Assembly (NCBI GenBank): GCA_016776705.1 | Contig: JADHSW010000007.1 | Location: 1-27,537, forward strand | Direction of reading: 5' to 3' | DNA from: Rhodospirillales bacterium | Lineage (GTDB): Bacteria; Pseudomonadota; Alphaproteobacteria; Rhodospirillales; JABHCV01 | DNA length: 27,537 nt | Shown here: positions 7,188 to 15,258 of the stretch, piece after piece | Numbering within the stretch: position 1 is the first letter of the stretch | Layout of the letters: each line of letters opens with the position of its first letter | Made by a program: the position numbers and the translations under genes | The notes under the pieces: generated by a model | Told to the model about the DNA's origin: nothing | The model's database searches: none | What the model saw: the letters and a program-made list of their open reading frames with translations, nothing else

Positions 7188-8807
7188 TCAAACATCACCG
7201 ATACCGGGTGAAATGTTCCTTCCTCTTTCAACGGGCGGGATGATGGACTTGGGCGGCGGTGGTGCGGCGCGCTGGCGACAGTTGGCCCGGTCGCACAATT
7301 GACAGGCAATGCCGACAGGGACCGCTAGTTGAGGGGAATCCACATGCAGGCCATCGGAATAAACCATTTGATCTGCGAATGTAATCTGGCAACCGATGCC
7401 GATGGAATAATGCCGACCTGGATGGCCGTAGGCCAGGCTGGGTTTGGATGAGGTTCGGGCGATGGAGAAGTAACGGTTTCCATCTGGCATCAAGGTAACC
7501 TGTGAGCAAATAACCCCCGGGGTCAAAAAGGCGTGATGAATAATCCACCTGGGGCAGGCACTGCCGTATCGGGGAATGCGCATGCCTGAGGCGCTAAATC
7601 GCTTCGAGATATTACCGGCTAAATCAACGCGGATCAGATGTAGGGGAATGCCAGAAGCATTGGGTTTTCTTAATGTGGTCAAGCGGTGGCAAACCTGCTC
7701 GAAACTGGCTGAAAAACGTCTTTGAAGAAGTTCAATGTTGTAACGGGTATCCGTTGCCGCCTTCAGGAATTCGTCGTAAGGCAACAGGCAGGCACCGGCA
7801 AAGTAAGACGCAAGCGCCGCTTTGGTTTTGTTTCTTGAGGCCTCAGTTGCCAACAATCTTGTATCGGTCAGTCGATCCAGAATTTTTTCGTATGATAATT
7901 GGCAGATCATCAAGGCGAGGTGGAAATTGATGCTGGGGGCGGGAAGCGACATGGGCAGAATCAGATGGCGTTTGGTTTCTTCATAAAATGAGGCGCCGTT
8001 ATCCTGGGATTCGTCGGCGGCGATTTCGACGCTGACACCGTGTCGGTCCAGAAGATAACCAACCAGCCTCGCCCTTACCGACACACTTTCCAATCCGGCT
8101 TCCCGGCGTAATTCCTGGGCGGCGTCTTCCAGTTCAGGAAAGTAGTTGTCGTGGGCTTGTATAAAGTCAGTGACTGCTTCATGGGGGGTGATGTCGGACA
8201 CGGTTGCGGCCAGGCCCTCGCCAGAGACAATCTCAAGCATGGAATTAACGGTTTTGCTCAGGTTTTCACTTTCGTCGAGAACGATCCTCTGGAAATTTTG
8301 CCGCTCGTTCGGATCAAGGTCCGCATTGTCGTGAAGGATTTCCGAAAACGAGACGATGGATGTCAGCAGTGTGCGCAGCCTGTGTATGTTGCTGGAAAGC
8401 AAGGGGTCCTGCGCCAGCCTTTCATTCAGCACCTGAAAGTCTTCCATGAAATTACGGTAAGCGCCGTAAGTTTTCGTCAAAGCCTGACATAAGGCAGGGG
8501 AGCTTGAAACCAGCTCCCCGATATCGCCTTCACTGGCTTCAAGTCCCTCGTAAAGGGGGTCTTTCAGGATTTCGGTCAATTCTGCTATTTGCGAGCCTTC
8601 TTGCTGGGGCGAGAAAGCCTGAAGGGAGATATTGAGGATGTCACTGATCTTGAGCAGTAACGGCACCGTCAGGTTGCGTTGATTGTGTTCGATCAAATTC
8701 AGATAACTGGCAGAAATGCCCATTTTAGCGGCCAAATCAACTTGCGACAGGCCGCGATCTTTGCGAAATGATCGTAACTTGTTGCCCATCCTGGGGTTTT
8801 TAGCCAT
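7188..8807 (-). CDS. ScfR-type XRE regulator with an embedded HisKA-like domain
   Basis: A 539-aa transcription factor. Residues about 8-62 are an XRE helix-turn-helix (LRSFRKDRGLSQVDLAAKMG, ASYLNLIEHNQRNLTV). Residues about 230-360 are IrrE-like but lack HExxH. Residues about 340-430 carry the short-chain fatty acyl regulator (DUF2083) signature: RYNIELLQRRFSASFEQVCHRL, RVDLAGNISKRFSASG and ACPRWIIHHAFLTPG. A C-terminal Cys-rich motif (CQLCDRANCRQRAAPP) also fits. Such regulators (RamB, PrpR, MccR types) respond to small acyl-CoAs and bind TTTGCAAA-like sites. Unusually, residues 142-197 look like a histidine-kinase dimerisation domain (HRLRTLLTSI, FSEIL), with no ATPase domain following. 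It is divergent from the ABC transporter gene, with repeated TTTNCAAA sites between. An aromatic or pimelyl-CoA effector is an inference. Confidence 0.88.
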   Translation of the reverse strand: MAKNPRMGNKLRSFRKDRGLSQVDLAAKMGISASYLNLIEHNQRNLTVPLLLKISDILNISLQAFSPQQEGSQIAELTEILKDPLYEGLEASEGDIGELVSSSPALCQALTKTYGAYRNFMEDFQVLNERLAQDPLLSSNIHRLRTLLTSIVSFSEILHDNADLDPNERQNFQRIVLDESENLSKTVNSMLEIVSGEGLAATVSDITPHEAVTDFIQAHDNYFPELEDAAQELRREAGLESVSVRARLVGYLLDRHGVSVEIAADESQDNGASFYEETKRHLILPMSLPAPSINFHLALMICQLSYEKILDRLTDTRLLATEASRNKTKAALASYFAGACLLPYDEFLKAATDTRYNIELLQRRFSASFEQVCHRLTTLRKPNASGIPLHLIRVDLAGNISKRFSASGMRIPRYGSACPRWIIHHAFLTPGVICSQVTLMPDGNRYFSIARTSSKPSLAYGHPGRHYSIGIGCQITFADQMVYSDGLHVDSPQLAVPVGIACQLCDRANCRQRAAPPPPKSIIPPVERGRNISPGIGDV

Positions 8808-8834
8808 GACGCACCTTTTTGAAGGGCAAAGAAA

Positions 8835-8878
8835 AATTTACAAAATTTACTAATTTACAAAAATTACATTTTCAAATT
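8835..8878. promoter_or_regulatory. Repeated TTTNCAAA sites, candidate operator of the ScfR-type regulator
   Basis: AATTTACAAAATTTAC (8835-8850) and AATTTACAAAAATTAC (8852-8867) are a direct repeat with 15 of 16 bases identical and a 17-bp period. Each contains TTTACAAA, and a third variant, TTTTCAAA, follows at 8869-8876. The cores resemble the TTTGCAAA sites described for RamB-type regulators. They lie 28 bases upstream of the regulator's own ATG on one side, and just before or overlapping the -35 of the plus-strand promoter on the other. This fits autoregulation and control of the ABC operon. Binding itself is inferred. Confidence 0.55.
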
Positions 8879-8900
8879 AACATGAAAATAAACATATAAT
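8871..8900 (+). promoter_or_regulatory. Candidate promoter of the ABC transporter operon
   Basis: A perfect -10 TATAAT at 8895-8900 is preceded, with an 18-bp spacer, by TTCAAA at 8871-8876 (4 of 6 to TTGACA). Transcription from about 8907 would give a leader of roughly 165 bases before the binding-protein ATG. That leader contains a small GGCTG/CAGCC hairpin (9034-9049) and an AGGG Shine-Dalgarno sequence (9062-9065). The AT-rich setting raises the chance of a fortuitous TATAAT. Confidence 0.45.
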
Positions 8901-9072
8901 CAATATGTTATTGCCCATTACGGGTTATTTGTGAAAAGTTGACGTCCTCTACGGAAGGGTGTCGACGGGTTTGATACCCTGTCCGAATAAAGAATGACAC
9001 AAAGGCCGTCTTTTGGGCGTGCGTGTATTGACTGGCTGTTTTGGCAGCCCCACACATTAACAGGGAAAATTC

Positions 9073-10452
9073 ATGAGCGATTTTAGCAAACTCAACCGTC
9101 GTCAGGCTCTTAAGCTTGGCGCAGCAGGCGCGGCAACCATTGGCGCCACACCTCTTTTCTTCTCTCGCAACGCCTGGGCAGAAACCTTCGCAAACGATCC
9201 CGGCAATAAAGCCAGCGTTACGCTTGGCTTCAACGTTCCGCAGACCGGTGCGTATTCCGATGAGGGCGCCGATGAGTTGCGCGCCTACAAGCTTGCTGTC
9301 AAGCACCTGAACGGTGAAGGCGACGGCGGCATGATGAACACCTTCAAGCCTTCTTCGCTTAAAGGTAACGGCATCTTGGGCAAGAAAGTTACCTTCACGA
9401 CCGGTGACACGCAGACCAAGTCCGACGCAGCTCGTGCATCTGCCAAGCGCATGATCGAAAAAGACGGCGCGCTGATGATTACCGGCGGTTCTTCTTCCGG
9501 TGTTGCAGTTGCTGTGCAGGGCATGTGCCAGGAAGCCGGCATCATCTTCATGGCTGGCCTGACCCACTCCAACGACACCACGGGTAAAGACAAACGCCGG
9601 TATGGTTTCCGTCACTTCTTCAACGCTTATATGTCCGGTGCTGCTCTCGGCCCTGTTCTGGAAAAAGAAATCGGAAACGATCGTCGTGCTTACCACCTGA
9701 CCGCCGATTACACCTGGGGCTGGACCCAGGAACAATCCATGCGCGCCTTCACCGAAGGTTCGGATAATGTTGATGGCATGGATGGTATCAAGGGCATCGG
9801 TTGGGAAAACGTCGCCCACGTCAAAACGCCGGTTGGCGCTGGTGACTTCTCGCAGTACATCACCCCGGTTCTGAACTCGGGCGCCGACGTGCTGGTCCTT
9901 AACCACTACGGTAAGGATATGATCAACTCCCTGACCCAGGCCATTCAGTTCGGTCTGCGTGACAAGCAGGTCAATGGCAAGAACTTCGAAATCGTTGTTC
10001 CGTTGTTCTCCCGTCTGATGGCTCAGGGCGCTGGTGAAAACATCAAGGGTATCCTTGGTTCCACCAACTGGAACTGGTCGCTGAAAGATGCTGGCTCGCA
10101 GGCCTTTGTTAAAGCTTTCGGTGCTGAATACGGCTTCCCTCCTTCAATGGCCGCTCACACCTGCTATTGCCAGACTTTGTTGTATGCCAATGCATGTGAA
10201 ATGGCCGGCACGTTCTATCCGCCGGAAGTCATCAAGGCTCTGGAAGGCTTCTCGTTTGACGGGATGGGTAACGGCGCTACCGAATATCGCGCTGCTGATC
10301 ACCAATGCTTCAAGGATGTCCTAGTTGTGCGTGGTAACCAGAACCCGAGCTCGCAGTTCGATCTTCTGGAGGTTGTTCAAACCACACCTCGTAGCCAGGT
10401 TGAATACGATCCGAAAATCTTCGGTGGAGAACTTGGCCCCTATAAGGTCTAG
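9073..10452 (+). CDS. ABC transporter substrate-binding protein, Tat-exported (Liv/Hba type)
   Basis: A 459-aa type-1 periplasmic binding protein. The N-terminus is a twin-arginine signal: NRRQALK (R9, R10), a short hydrophobic stretch, and an AWA cleavage site after residue 36. The mature part starts with ASVTLGFNVPQTGAYSDEG, the usual fold opening of Leu/Ile/Val- and urea-type receptors, and continues with GGSSSGVAVAVQGMCQEAGIIFM. Codon choice is strongly biased to a few codons, as expected for an abundant protein. Rhodopseudomonas palustris has a similar transporter (hbaEFGH) beside its 4-hydroxybenzoyl-CoA reductase genes, so the ligand may be an aromatic acid. Branched-chain amino acids, amides or urea remain alternatives. 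AGGG seven bases upstream supports ATG 9073. Confidence 0.88.
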   Translation: MSDFSKLNRRQALKLGAAGAATIGATPLFFSRNAWAETFANDPGNKASVTLGFNVPQTGAYSDEGADELRAYKLAVKHLNGEGDGGMMNTFKPSSLKGNGILGKKVTFTTGDTQTKSDAARASAKRMIEKDGALMITGGSSSGVAVAVQGMCQEAGIIFMAGLTHSNDTTGKDKRRYGFRHFFNAYMSGAALGPVLEKEIGNDRRAYHLTADYTWGWTQEQSMRAFTEGSDNVDGMDGIKGIGWENVAHVKTPVGAGDFSQYITPVLNSGADVLVLNHYGKDMINSLTQAIQFGLRDKQVNGKNFEIVVPLFSRLMAQGAGENIKGILGSTNWNWSLKDAGSQAFVKAFGAEYGFPPSMAAHTCYCQTLLYANACEMAGTFYPPEVIKALEGFSFDGMGNGATEYRAADHQCFKDVLVVRGNQNPSSQFDLLEVVQTTPRSQVEYDPKIFGGELGPYKV

Positions 10453-10465
10453 TTTTTTCGATCTA

Positions 10466-10507
10466 TCGGGCTGGCGGCTCAAAACGGGCCGCCAGCCCGA
10501 CTTTTTC
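10466..10507 (+). terminator. Rho-independent terminator/attenuator after the binding-protein gene
   Basis: TCGGGCTGGCGGC (10466-10478) and GCCGCCAGCCCGA (10488-10500) form a perfect 13-bp GC-rich stem with a 9-base loop, followed by CTTTTTCT. It lies between the binding-protein gene and livH, which follow the same direction. Partial termination here would give the usual excess of binding protein over membrane components, and would also protect the 3' end of the upstream mRNA. Confidence 0.85.
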
Positions 10508-10561
10508 TATTCGACCTAAAGAACTATTCCCCAGCCAATTTGGCGGGAACACCATTGGTGG

Positions 10562-11584
10562 ATGACCATGGACTCAATTTTAATTCAGATTCTCAATGGC
10601 CTTGATAAAGGTGCTGCCTACGCATTGATAGCGCTGGGCCTGACACTGGTTTTCGGCACATTGGGCATTGTTAACTTCGCCCATGGCGCGATCTTTATGC
10701 TCGGCGCCTTCTGTGCGGTTACATTCAGAAAACTGCTGACACTTTCAGTTAAGGTTAAAGACGAAAGCGTCACTATGTTTGCGGCGTATAAAGATGAACC
10801 CTATTTGAAAATCTGGTTCGGAGATACGGGCGAGGCAATTATTGACTATGCCGTGCCGCTGTCGATCCTGATCGCGATCCCCTTTATGGTGCTCGTCGGT
10901 TACGCGATGGAACGTGGGCTTATTCGTCATTTCTACAAACGCGCCCACGCTGACCAGATTTTGGTTACGTTCGGGCTGGCAATTGTGGTCCAGGAACTCA
11001 TCAAAGCCTCATTTGGAGCAAATCCAATTCCCCAGGCAGCGCCGGATATTGTTGCTGGCAGCGCCAATGTTGGTCTCTGGTTTGGATTGGGCGAATCCCT
11101 TGTCTATCCCTGGTGGCGACTGATTTATCTTTGTTTTTCCGGCGTGATGATCTTTGCGGTCTTCTCCTTTTTACAATTTACAACGTATGGAATGGTCGTT
11201 CGCGCTGGTATGCGCGACCGGGAAACGGTTGGTTTGCTGGGCATTAATATTCAGCGACGCTTCACTATCGTTTTTGCTATTGCCGCCGTGGTTGCGGGTA
11301 CGGCAGGCGTTATGTACACCCCAATACTGCCACCTGATTATCACATGGGTATGGATTTCCTCGTGCTGTCCTTTGTCGTCGTCGTCGTTGGTGGGATGGG
11401 TTCACTAGGTGGTGCGGTTACCGCTGGGTTCCTGCTCGGCATCGTTCAGTCATTTGCTTCAATGAACGAGGTGAAAAGCATCATTCCCGGTATTGACCAA
11501 ATCATCATTTATCTGGTTGCCGTGGTCATCCTTTTAACGCTTCCGCGTGGCTTGATGGGCCGTGCCGGCGTGATGGACGATTAA
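10562..11584 (+). CDS. livH: Branched-chain-type ABC transporter permease (LivH family)
   Basis: Inner-membrane permease of the transporter. It begins with the family hallmark QILNGLDKGAAYALIALGLTLVFG followed by GIVNFAHGAIFMLGAF, and ends with VVVVGGMGSLGGAVTAGFLLG and LPRGLMGR. At 340 aa it is longer than the usual LivH (about 290), because of an extra polar stretch at about residues 55-95 (KVKDESVTMFAAYKDEPYLK) between the first membrane segments. Two ATGs (10562, 10568) are possible; GGTGG at 10557-10561 is better spaced for 10568. Small dyads GCCAATTTGGC (10534-10544) and ACCATTGGT (10551-10559) precede the start. Only one base separates it from livM. Confidence 0.88.
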   Translation: MTMDSILIQILNGLDKGAAYALIALGLTLVFGTLGIVNFAHGAIFMLGAFCAVTFRKLLTLSVKVKDESVTMFAAYKDEPYLKIWFGDTGEAIIDYAVPLSILIAIPFMVLVGYAMERGLIRHFYKRAHADQILVTFGLAIVVQELIKASFGANPIPQAAPDIVAGSANVGLWFGLGESLVYPWWRLIYLCFSGVMIFAVFSFLQFTTYGMVVRAGMRDRETVGLLGINIQRRFTIVFAIAAVVAGTAGVMYTPILPPDYHMGMDFLVLSFVVVVVGGMGSLGGAVTAGFLLGIVQSFASMNEVKSIIPGIDQIIIYLVAVVILLTLPRGLMGRAGVMDD

Positions 11585-11585
11585 G

Positions 11586-12725
11586 ATGAAACAAAGATTT
11601 TTAAACGATACAAATCTGTTGCTGGTGTTTTCTGCGGCAATTTTGCTGATGCCGATCTGGCTTTCACCCCTGGGTGCTGCCTATCCTGATTTGCTTCAGA
11701 AATTTGCCATCTACGGCATCTTCGCCATTGGCTTTAACATTCTGTTTGGTCTGACCGGATATCTGTCGTTCGGACATGCAGCATTCCTGGGCGTTGGTTC
11801 CTACGCTGCCGTGTGGTCGTTCAAGCTGTTCACGATGAACGTTGTTCCGGCGGTCTTTTTCGGCGTTATCTTCGCGGGCCTGTTGGCCTTCTTGATTGGT
11901 TATATCAGTCTCAGGCGTTCGGGAATTTACTTCTCCATCCTGACACTGGCTTTCGCTCAGATGTCTTATAATCTGGCTTATTCGGTGCTGACGCCGATTA
12001 CCAACGGTGAAACCGGTTTGCAATTGACCATCAATGATCCGCGCTGGATCGATTCCATGTACATCACGGTTGAAGAGGGTTTGCCCTCTACCAATTTGTT
12101 CGGCCTGAAAATGAGCGGTTATCCGGGCTTTTATTTCTGCGCCATATTGCTGATAGTATGCTTTTTCATCTCGTTGAGAATTTTTAGGTCACCTTTCGGG
12201 TTGATGCTCAGGGGTATAAAATCCAATCAGAACCGGATGAATTATACCGGCTTAAACACCAAGCCTTATATGCTTTCGGCATTTGTGATTTCCGGCATGT
12301 TCGCAGGGCTCGCAGGATCGCTTCTGGCGGTTACCGATCCTTTGGCGGGTGCAGAGCGCATGCAATGGACGGCTTCGGGCGAGGTTGTGTTAATGACTAT
12401 TCTTGGAGGGGTTGGAACCCTTATCGGACCCATGCTTGGGGCCGGGCTGATCAAGTATTTCGAGAATATTTTCTCGTCATTCAACAAAAACCTGTTGCAC
12501 GAGGTTTTCTCGTTCCTACCCGATGGCGTTGAAGATGTCGTTGTCCAGGTTGTCAGCCTGTTTGTTGGCGGTGGTTGGCATTTGACCTTGGGATTGTTGT
12601 TTATGATCGTGGTTATTTTCCTGCCCGGTGGAATTGTCGAAGGCTTCCAGAAATTTGGCGGAGTGTTCGGCTATGGAAAAAACAAAAACTCCGATTCTTC
12701 TCCACAAAACCAAGCAGCTGAGTGA
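11586..12725 (+). CDS. livM: Branched-chain-type ABC transporter permease (LivM family)
   Basis: Second permease subunit, 379 aa with about nine or ten membrane segments. Family features include YGIFAIGFNILFGLTGYLSFGHAAFLGVGSY near the start, GIYFSILTLAFAQMSYNL, and near the C-terminus EVVLMTILGGVGTLIGPMLGAG. The cytoplasmic coupling region SPFGLMLRGIKSNQNRMNYTG is recognisable. It starts two bases after the livH stop and ends 10 bases before the livG ATG, so translation is coupled. The C-terminal 20 residues are a polar Lys/Ser/Gln tail. The periplasmic loops are somewhat longer than in E. coli LivM. Confidence 0.88.
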   Translation: MKQRFLNDTNLLLVFSAAILLMPIWLSPLGAAYPDLLQKFAIYGIFAIGFNILFGLTGYLSFGHAAFLGVGSYAAVWSFKLFTMNVVPAVFFGVIFAGLLAFLIGYISLRRSGIYFSILTLAFAQMSYNLAYSVLTPITNGETGLQLTINDPRWIDSMYITVEEGLPSTNLFGLKMSGYPGFYFCAILLIVCFFISLRIFRSPFGLMLRGIKSNQNRMNYTGLNTKPYMLSAFVISGMFAGLAGSLLAVTDPLAGAERMQWTASGEVVLMTILGGVGTLIGPMLGAGLIKYFENIFSSFNKNLLHEVFSFLPDGVEDVVVQVVSLFVGGGWHLTLGLLFMIVVIFLPGGIVEGFQKFGGVFGYGKNKNSDSSPQNQAAE

Positions 12726-12735
12726 GGGCAGGCAT

Positions 12736-13497
12736 ATGGAAAATCTGGTACTTCACTTAGATAACATTCAAAAAAGCTTCGGCGGATTGCGGGCGCTGGC
12801 AGACGTCAACCTGCATGTGGAAGAAGGCAAAACCCATGCCATCATTGGGCCCAACGGGGCGGGTAAATCGACCCTGTTGAATGTCTGCGTCGGCCGCCTG
12901 AAACCCGATTCAGGCAAGGTCACCTTTGATGGGGAAGAATTGACGGGAAAAAAACCGCACGAAATCGCTCAAATTGGCGTTGCCCGTGTTTTCCAAACCC
13001 CCGAGATTTTTCCGGAATTGTCTCTACTTGATAACGTCATGCTACCGGCGCTTTCCAAACGGGATGGTTCGTTCAGGTTCAATCCGCACTTAGCCATGCG
13101 CAACCAGAATGAGATTCGCGATGAGGCCGAGCATATTCTTGGTGACGTTGGCTTGAAGGAACAGATGGGGATGGTTGCCGGGAGCCTGTCTCGCGGCGAC
13201 AAGCGTCGTCTTGAGCTGAGCATGTGTCTTATCCTGCATCCGCGGCTACTGCTGCTGGATGAGCCAACCGCCGGTATGGCCCGCCACGACACCAACGCCA
13301 CTATTGATCTTTTGAAAAAAATAAAAGAGCGCGGCATGACCAAGATCATCATTGAGCACGATATGCATGTTGTGTTCTCTCTGGCCGACAAGGTCAGTGT
13401 CCTTGCCCGTGGCAAAATCATCGCCTCTGGATTGCCTGAGGAAGTTCGGGAAGATCCACTTGTCAAAGAAGCATACCTGGGGACCGCACAAGAATGA
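12736..13497 (+). CDS. livG: ABC transporter ATP-binding protein (LivG family)
   Basis: First ATPase subunit, 253 aa from ATG 12736, where family homology begins (LHLDNIQKSFGGLRAL); a longer open frame upstream merely overlaps livM. Walker A is GPNGAGKST (residues 38-46). The signature is the variant SLSRGDKRRLELS, typical of LivG-like proteins in place of LSGGQ. Walker B is LLLLDEPTAGM, and the switch histidine is in IIIEHDM. GAGGG at 12723-12727 provides the Shine-Dalgarno sequence, overlapping the livM stop. Its own stop overlaps the livF start by ATGA. Confidence 0.9.
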   Translation: MENLVLHLDNIQKSFGGLRALADVNLHVEEGKTHAIIGPNGAGKSTLLNVCVGRLKPDSGKVTFDGEELTGKKPHEIAQIGVARVFQTPEIFPELSLLDNVMLPALSKRDGSFRFNPHLAMRNQNEIRDEAEHILGDVGLKEQMGMVAGSLSRGDKRRLELSMCLILHPRLLLLDEPTAGMARHDTNATIDLLKKIKERGMTKIIIEHDMHVVFSLADKVSVLARGKIIASGLPEEVREDPLVKEAYLGTAQE

Positions 13498-14216
13498 GCA
13501 CGCCAGAAAAAGAACCGTTCTTCAGCGTTAAGGACATTCACGCCTATTACGGTGAATCATACATCGTTCAGGGTATTTCCTTCGAGGTTAAGGAAGGCGA
13601 AATTCTTGCCCTGTTGGGACGAAACGGGGCCGGAAAAACATCCACCTTGCGGACTCTGGCGCGCGTTGACGATCCAGCCCTTACCTGTGGCGAGATTTAT
13701 CTGCAGGGGCAGGCTGTACACAAGATGAAGGCTTTTGAAGCGTCTCGCGCCGGTATCCAACTGGTTCCCGAAGATCGCCGTATCATCGGTGGCCTTACGG
13801 TAGAGGAAAACCTGATTCTGGCGCAGGTAGCGCCGCCGATGGGTTGGGAAATCGACAAAATTTACCATCATTTTCCGCGCCTTGCCGAACGTCGCAAGCA
13901 AGACGCAGTAACCATGTCTGGTGGAGAGCAGCAAATGCTTGCCGTCGCCCGTGCCCTGGCCAGAGACATCAAATTGCTGTTCCTGGATGAGCCTTACGAG
14001 GGTCTGGCTCCCGTCATTGTCCAGGAAATCGAGAAAATCCTGCTTCAAGTCAAGGAACTTGGCATCACAACCATTATTGTTGAGCAGAATGCTGTAGCGG
14101 CTCTCAAGCTTGCGGATTCGGCATTGATTGTTGACATGGGGCAGGTCGCCTTTAGCGGCTCGGCTCAGGAAGTATTGGAAAACGAGGAACTACGTCACGA
14201 ATTTCTGGCAATTTAA
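13494..14216 (+). CDS. livF: ABC transporter ATP-binding protein (LivF family)
   Basis: Second ATPase subunit, 240 aa. Walker A is GRNGAGKTSTLRTL, the Q-loop region is GIQLVPEDRRIIGGLTVEENL, the signature MSGGEQQMLAVARALA, Walker B LLFLDEPYEGLAP, and the switch region TTIIVEQN. PEDRRIIGGLTVEENL is characteristic of LivF-type proteins. It overlaps livG by four bases (ATGA), so translation is coupled. The next gene, a universal stress protein, follows 20-68 bases later in the same direction and may belong to the same transcript. Confidence 0.9.
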   Translation: MSTPEKEPFFSVKDIHAYYGESYIVQGISFEVKEGEILALLGRNGAGKTSTLRTLARVDDPALTCGEIYLQGQAVHKMKAFEASRAGIQLVPEDRRIIGGLTVEENLILAQVAPPMGWEIDKIYHHFPRLAERRKQDAVTMSGGEQQMLAVARALARDIKLLFLDEPYEGLAPVIVQEIEKILLQVKELGITTIIVEQNAVAALKLADSALIVDMGQVAFSGSAQEVLENEELRHEFLAI

Positions 14217-14284
14217 ATTGCTATGGAGTTTGGTGTGTGACGTTTCAATTTATGGCCCATATGGCCAAGAGGAATTTGACGAAA

Positions 14285-15124
14285 ATGAAAGATATTCTGG
14301 TTCATCTGGATGACAGTGAGGTATGCAGCCACCGCATCAGAACGGCTATTTCCCTGGCGACCAAGCATGATGCTCATGTCCACGGCATCGCATTGAAGAT
14401 CAAATCGACTATTTCAGCTTATATCGGTGAGGCGTTGCCCAAGGGTTTTAAGGAAGCCCAGCGTAAAGCCGTTGAAGAATCCGCGCGCAAGGCGATCGAA
14501 ATCTTCGAAGTAGCTGCAAATGAAGCAGGAATTAGTTTTGATACGGGCACCATCGAAAAATCAGCCGCCAAGGCCCCGGGCGCCCTGGCCTTCCATGCCC
14601 GTCATTCGGATTTAACAATCCTTGGTCAAACCGATAATGACAAGGAAGGCGCCAGTTTTAACACGGCTTTGATGGAAGCGGCGCTCTTCGAATCCGGTCG
14701 TCCGATCTATCTGGTTCCTTATGTCGGGAAGAAAATTCAGCCCGTAAAAACGGCGGTTGTCGCCTGGGATGGTGGTGCCAAAGCGGCCCGTTCGGTAAAC
14801 GATTCAATTCCGCTTCTTCAGGATCGCGAGGAAGTGATTATCCTGGTCATCAATGCTGAAGATCGCCAGGGCGCACATGGTAAGGACCCGGGTGCCGATA
14901 TTGCCGCCCATCTTGCTCAATATGGCATCAATGCCAGAATCGAGCGTGAAACGGTGAGGGATATTGACGTTGATAAGGCTATTTTGAATTTCCTCGCGGA
15001 ATCTGGCGCAGACCTGCTGGTCATGGGTGCGTATGGGCATTCACGCTTGCGCGAAAAAGCTTTTGGAGGCGTTACCCAGAACATTTTGAAGGAAATGACT
15101 GCTCCGGTTTTGATGTCCAATTAA
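14285..15124 (+). CDS. Tandem universal stress protein (UspA family)
   Basis: A cytoplasmic protein with two Usp domains, 279 aa from ATG 14285. The first domain begins MKDILVHLDDSEVCSHRI. The second begins near KTAVVAWDGGAKAARSV and ends GADLLVMGAYGHSRLREKAFGGVTQ, keeping the ATP-binding GxxGH-(n)-GG pattern. In the first domain the equivalent segment (LTILGQTDNDKEGASFN) has lost that pattern, so probably only the second binds nucleotide. Starts at GTG 14237 (with GGAG eight bases upstream) or ATG 14252 or 14261 would add 8-16 residues; I prefer 14285 because the family normally begins at MKDILV and AGAGGA lies upstream. Linkage to the ABC genes suggests a stress role during growth on the imported substrate. 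Confidence 0.85.
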   Translation: MKDILVHLDDSEVCSHRIRTAISLATKHDAHVHGIALKIKSTISAYIGEALPKGFKEAQRKAVEESARKAIEIFEVAANEAGISFDTGTIEKSAAKAPGALAFHARHSDLTILGQTDNDKEGASFNTALMEAALFESGRPIYLVPYVGKKIQPVKTAVVAWDGGAKAARSVNDSIPLLQDREEVIILVINAEDRQGAHGKDPGADIAAHLAQYGINARIERETVRDIDVDKAILNFLAESGADLLVMGAYGHSRLREKAFGGVTQNILKEMTAPVLMSN

Positions 15125-15258
15125 GTTATTGGAAGCGATCTCCTTTCGGGGATTTTCTTCTAAAAATTTTAGTTCCATGGGTAAATGACAAAGGTCGAAG
15201 ATATGGGGTAGTATCCCCGCGTCGGTTGATGGCATTTACTTATAGGAACTGCTTTTTG
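15125..15258 (+). promoter_or_regulatory. Intergenic region before the response regulator
   Basis: These 134 bases contain the perfect AT palindrome CTAAAAATTTTAG (15160-15172) and a GGGG/CCCC dyad at 15205-15218, then AGGAA about ten bases before the response-regulator ATG. The region probably contains its promoter, but I cannot assign a clear -35/-10 pair. The AT palindrome lacks a GC stem and is not a convincing terminator. Confidence 0.35.

Noticed and set aside
8908..9906. A 332-codon open frame antisense to the ABC binding-protein gene
   Set aside because: It mirrors a strongly codon-biased gene on the other strand, has no domain or membrane pattern, and runs through the promoter leader; a shadow of codon bias.
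12005..12036. FNR-like TTGACCATCAA sequence
   Set aside because: It lies inside livM; no FNR-type box was found in the candidate promoter regions.
12628..12735. N-terminal extension of livG overlapping livM
   Set aside because: The added residues are livM sequence in another frame; family homology and the ribosome site begin at ATG 12736.
15160..15172. AT palindrome CTAAAAATTTTAG as a terminator after the stress-protein gene
   Set aside because: The stem has only two GC pairs and no following T-run, so it does not meet terminator criteria.
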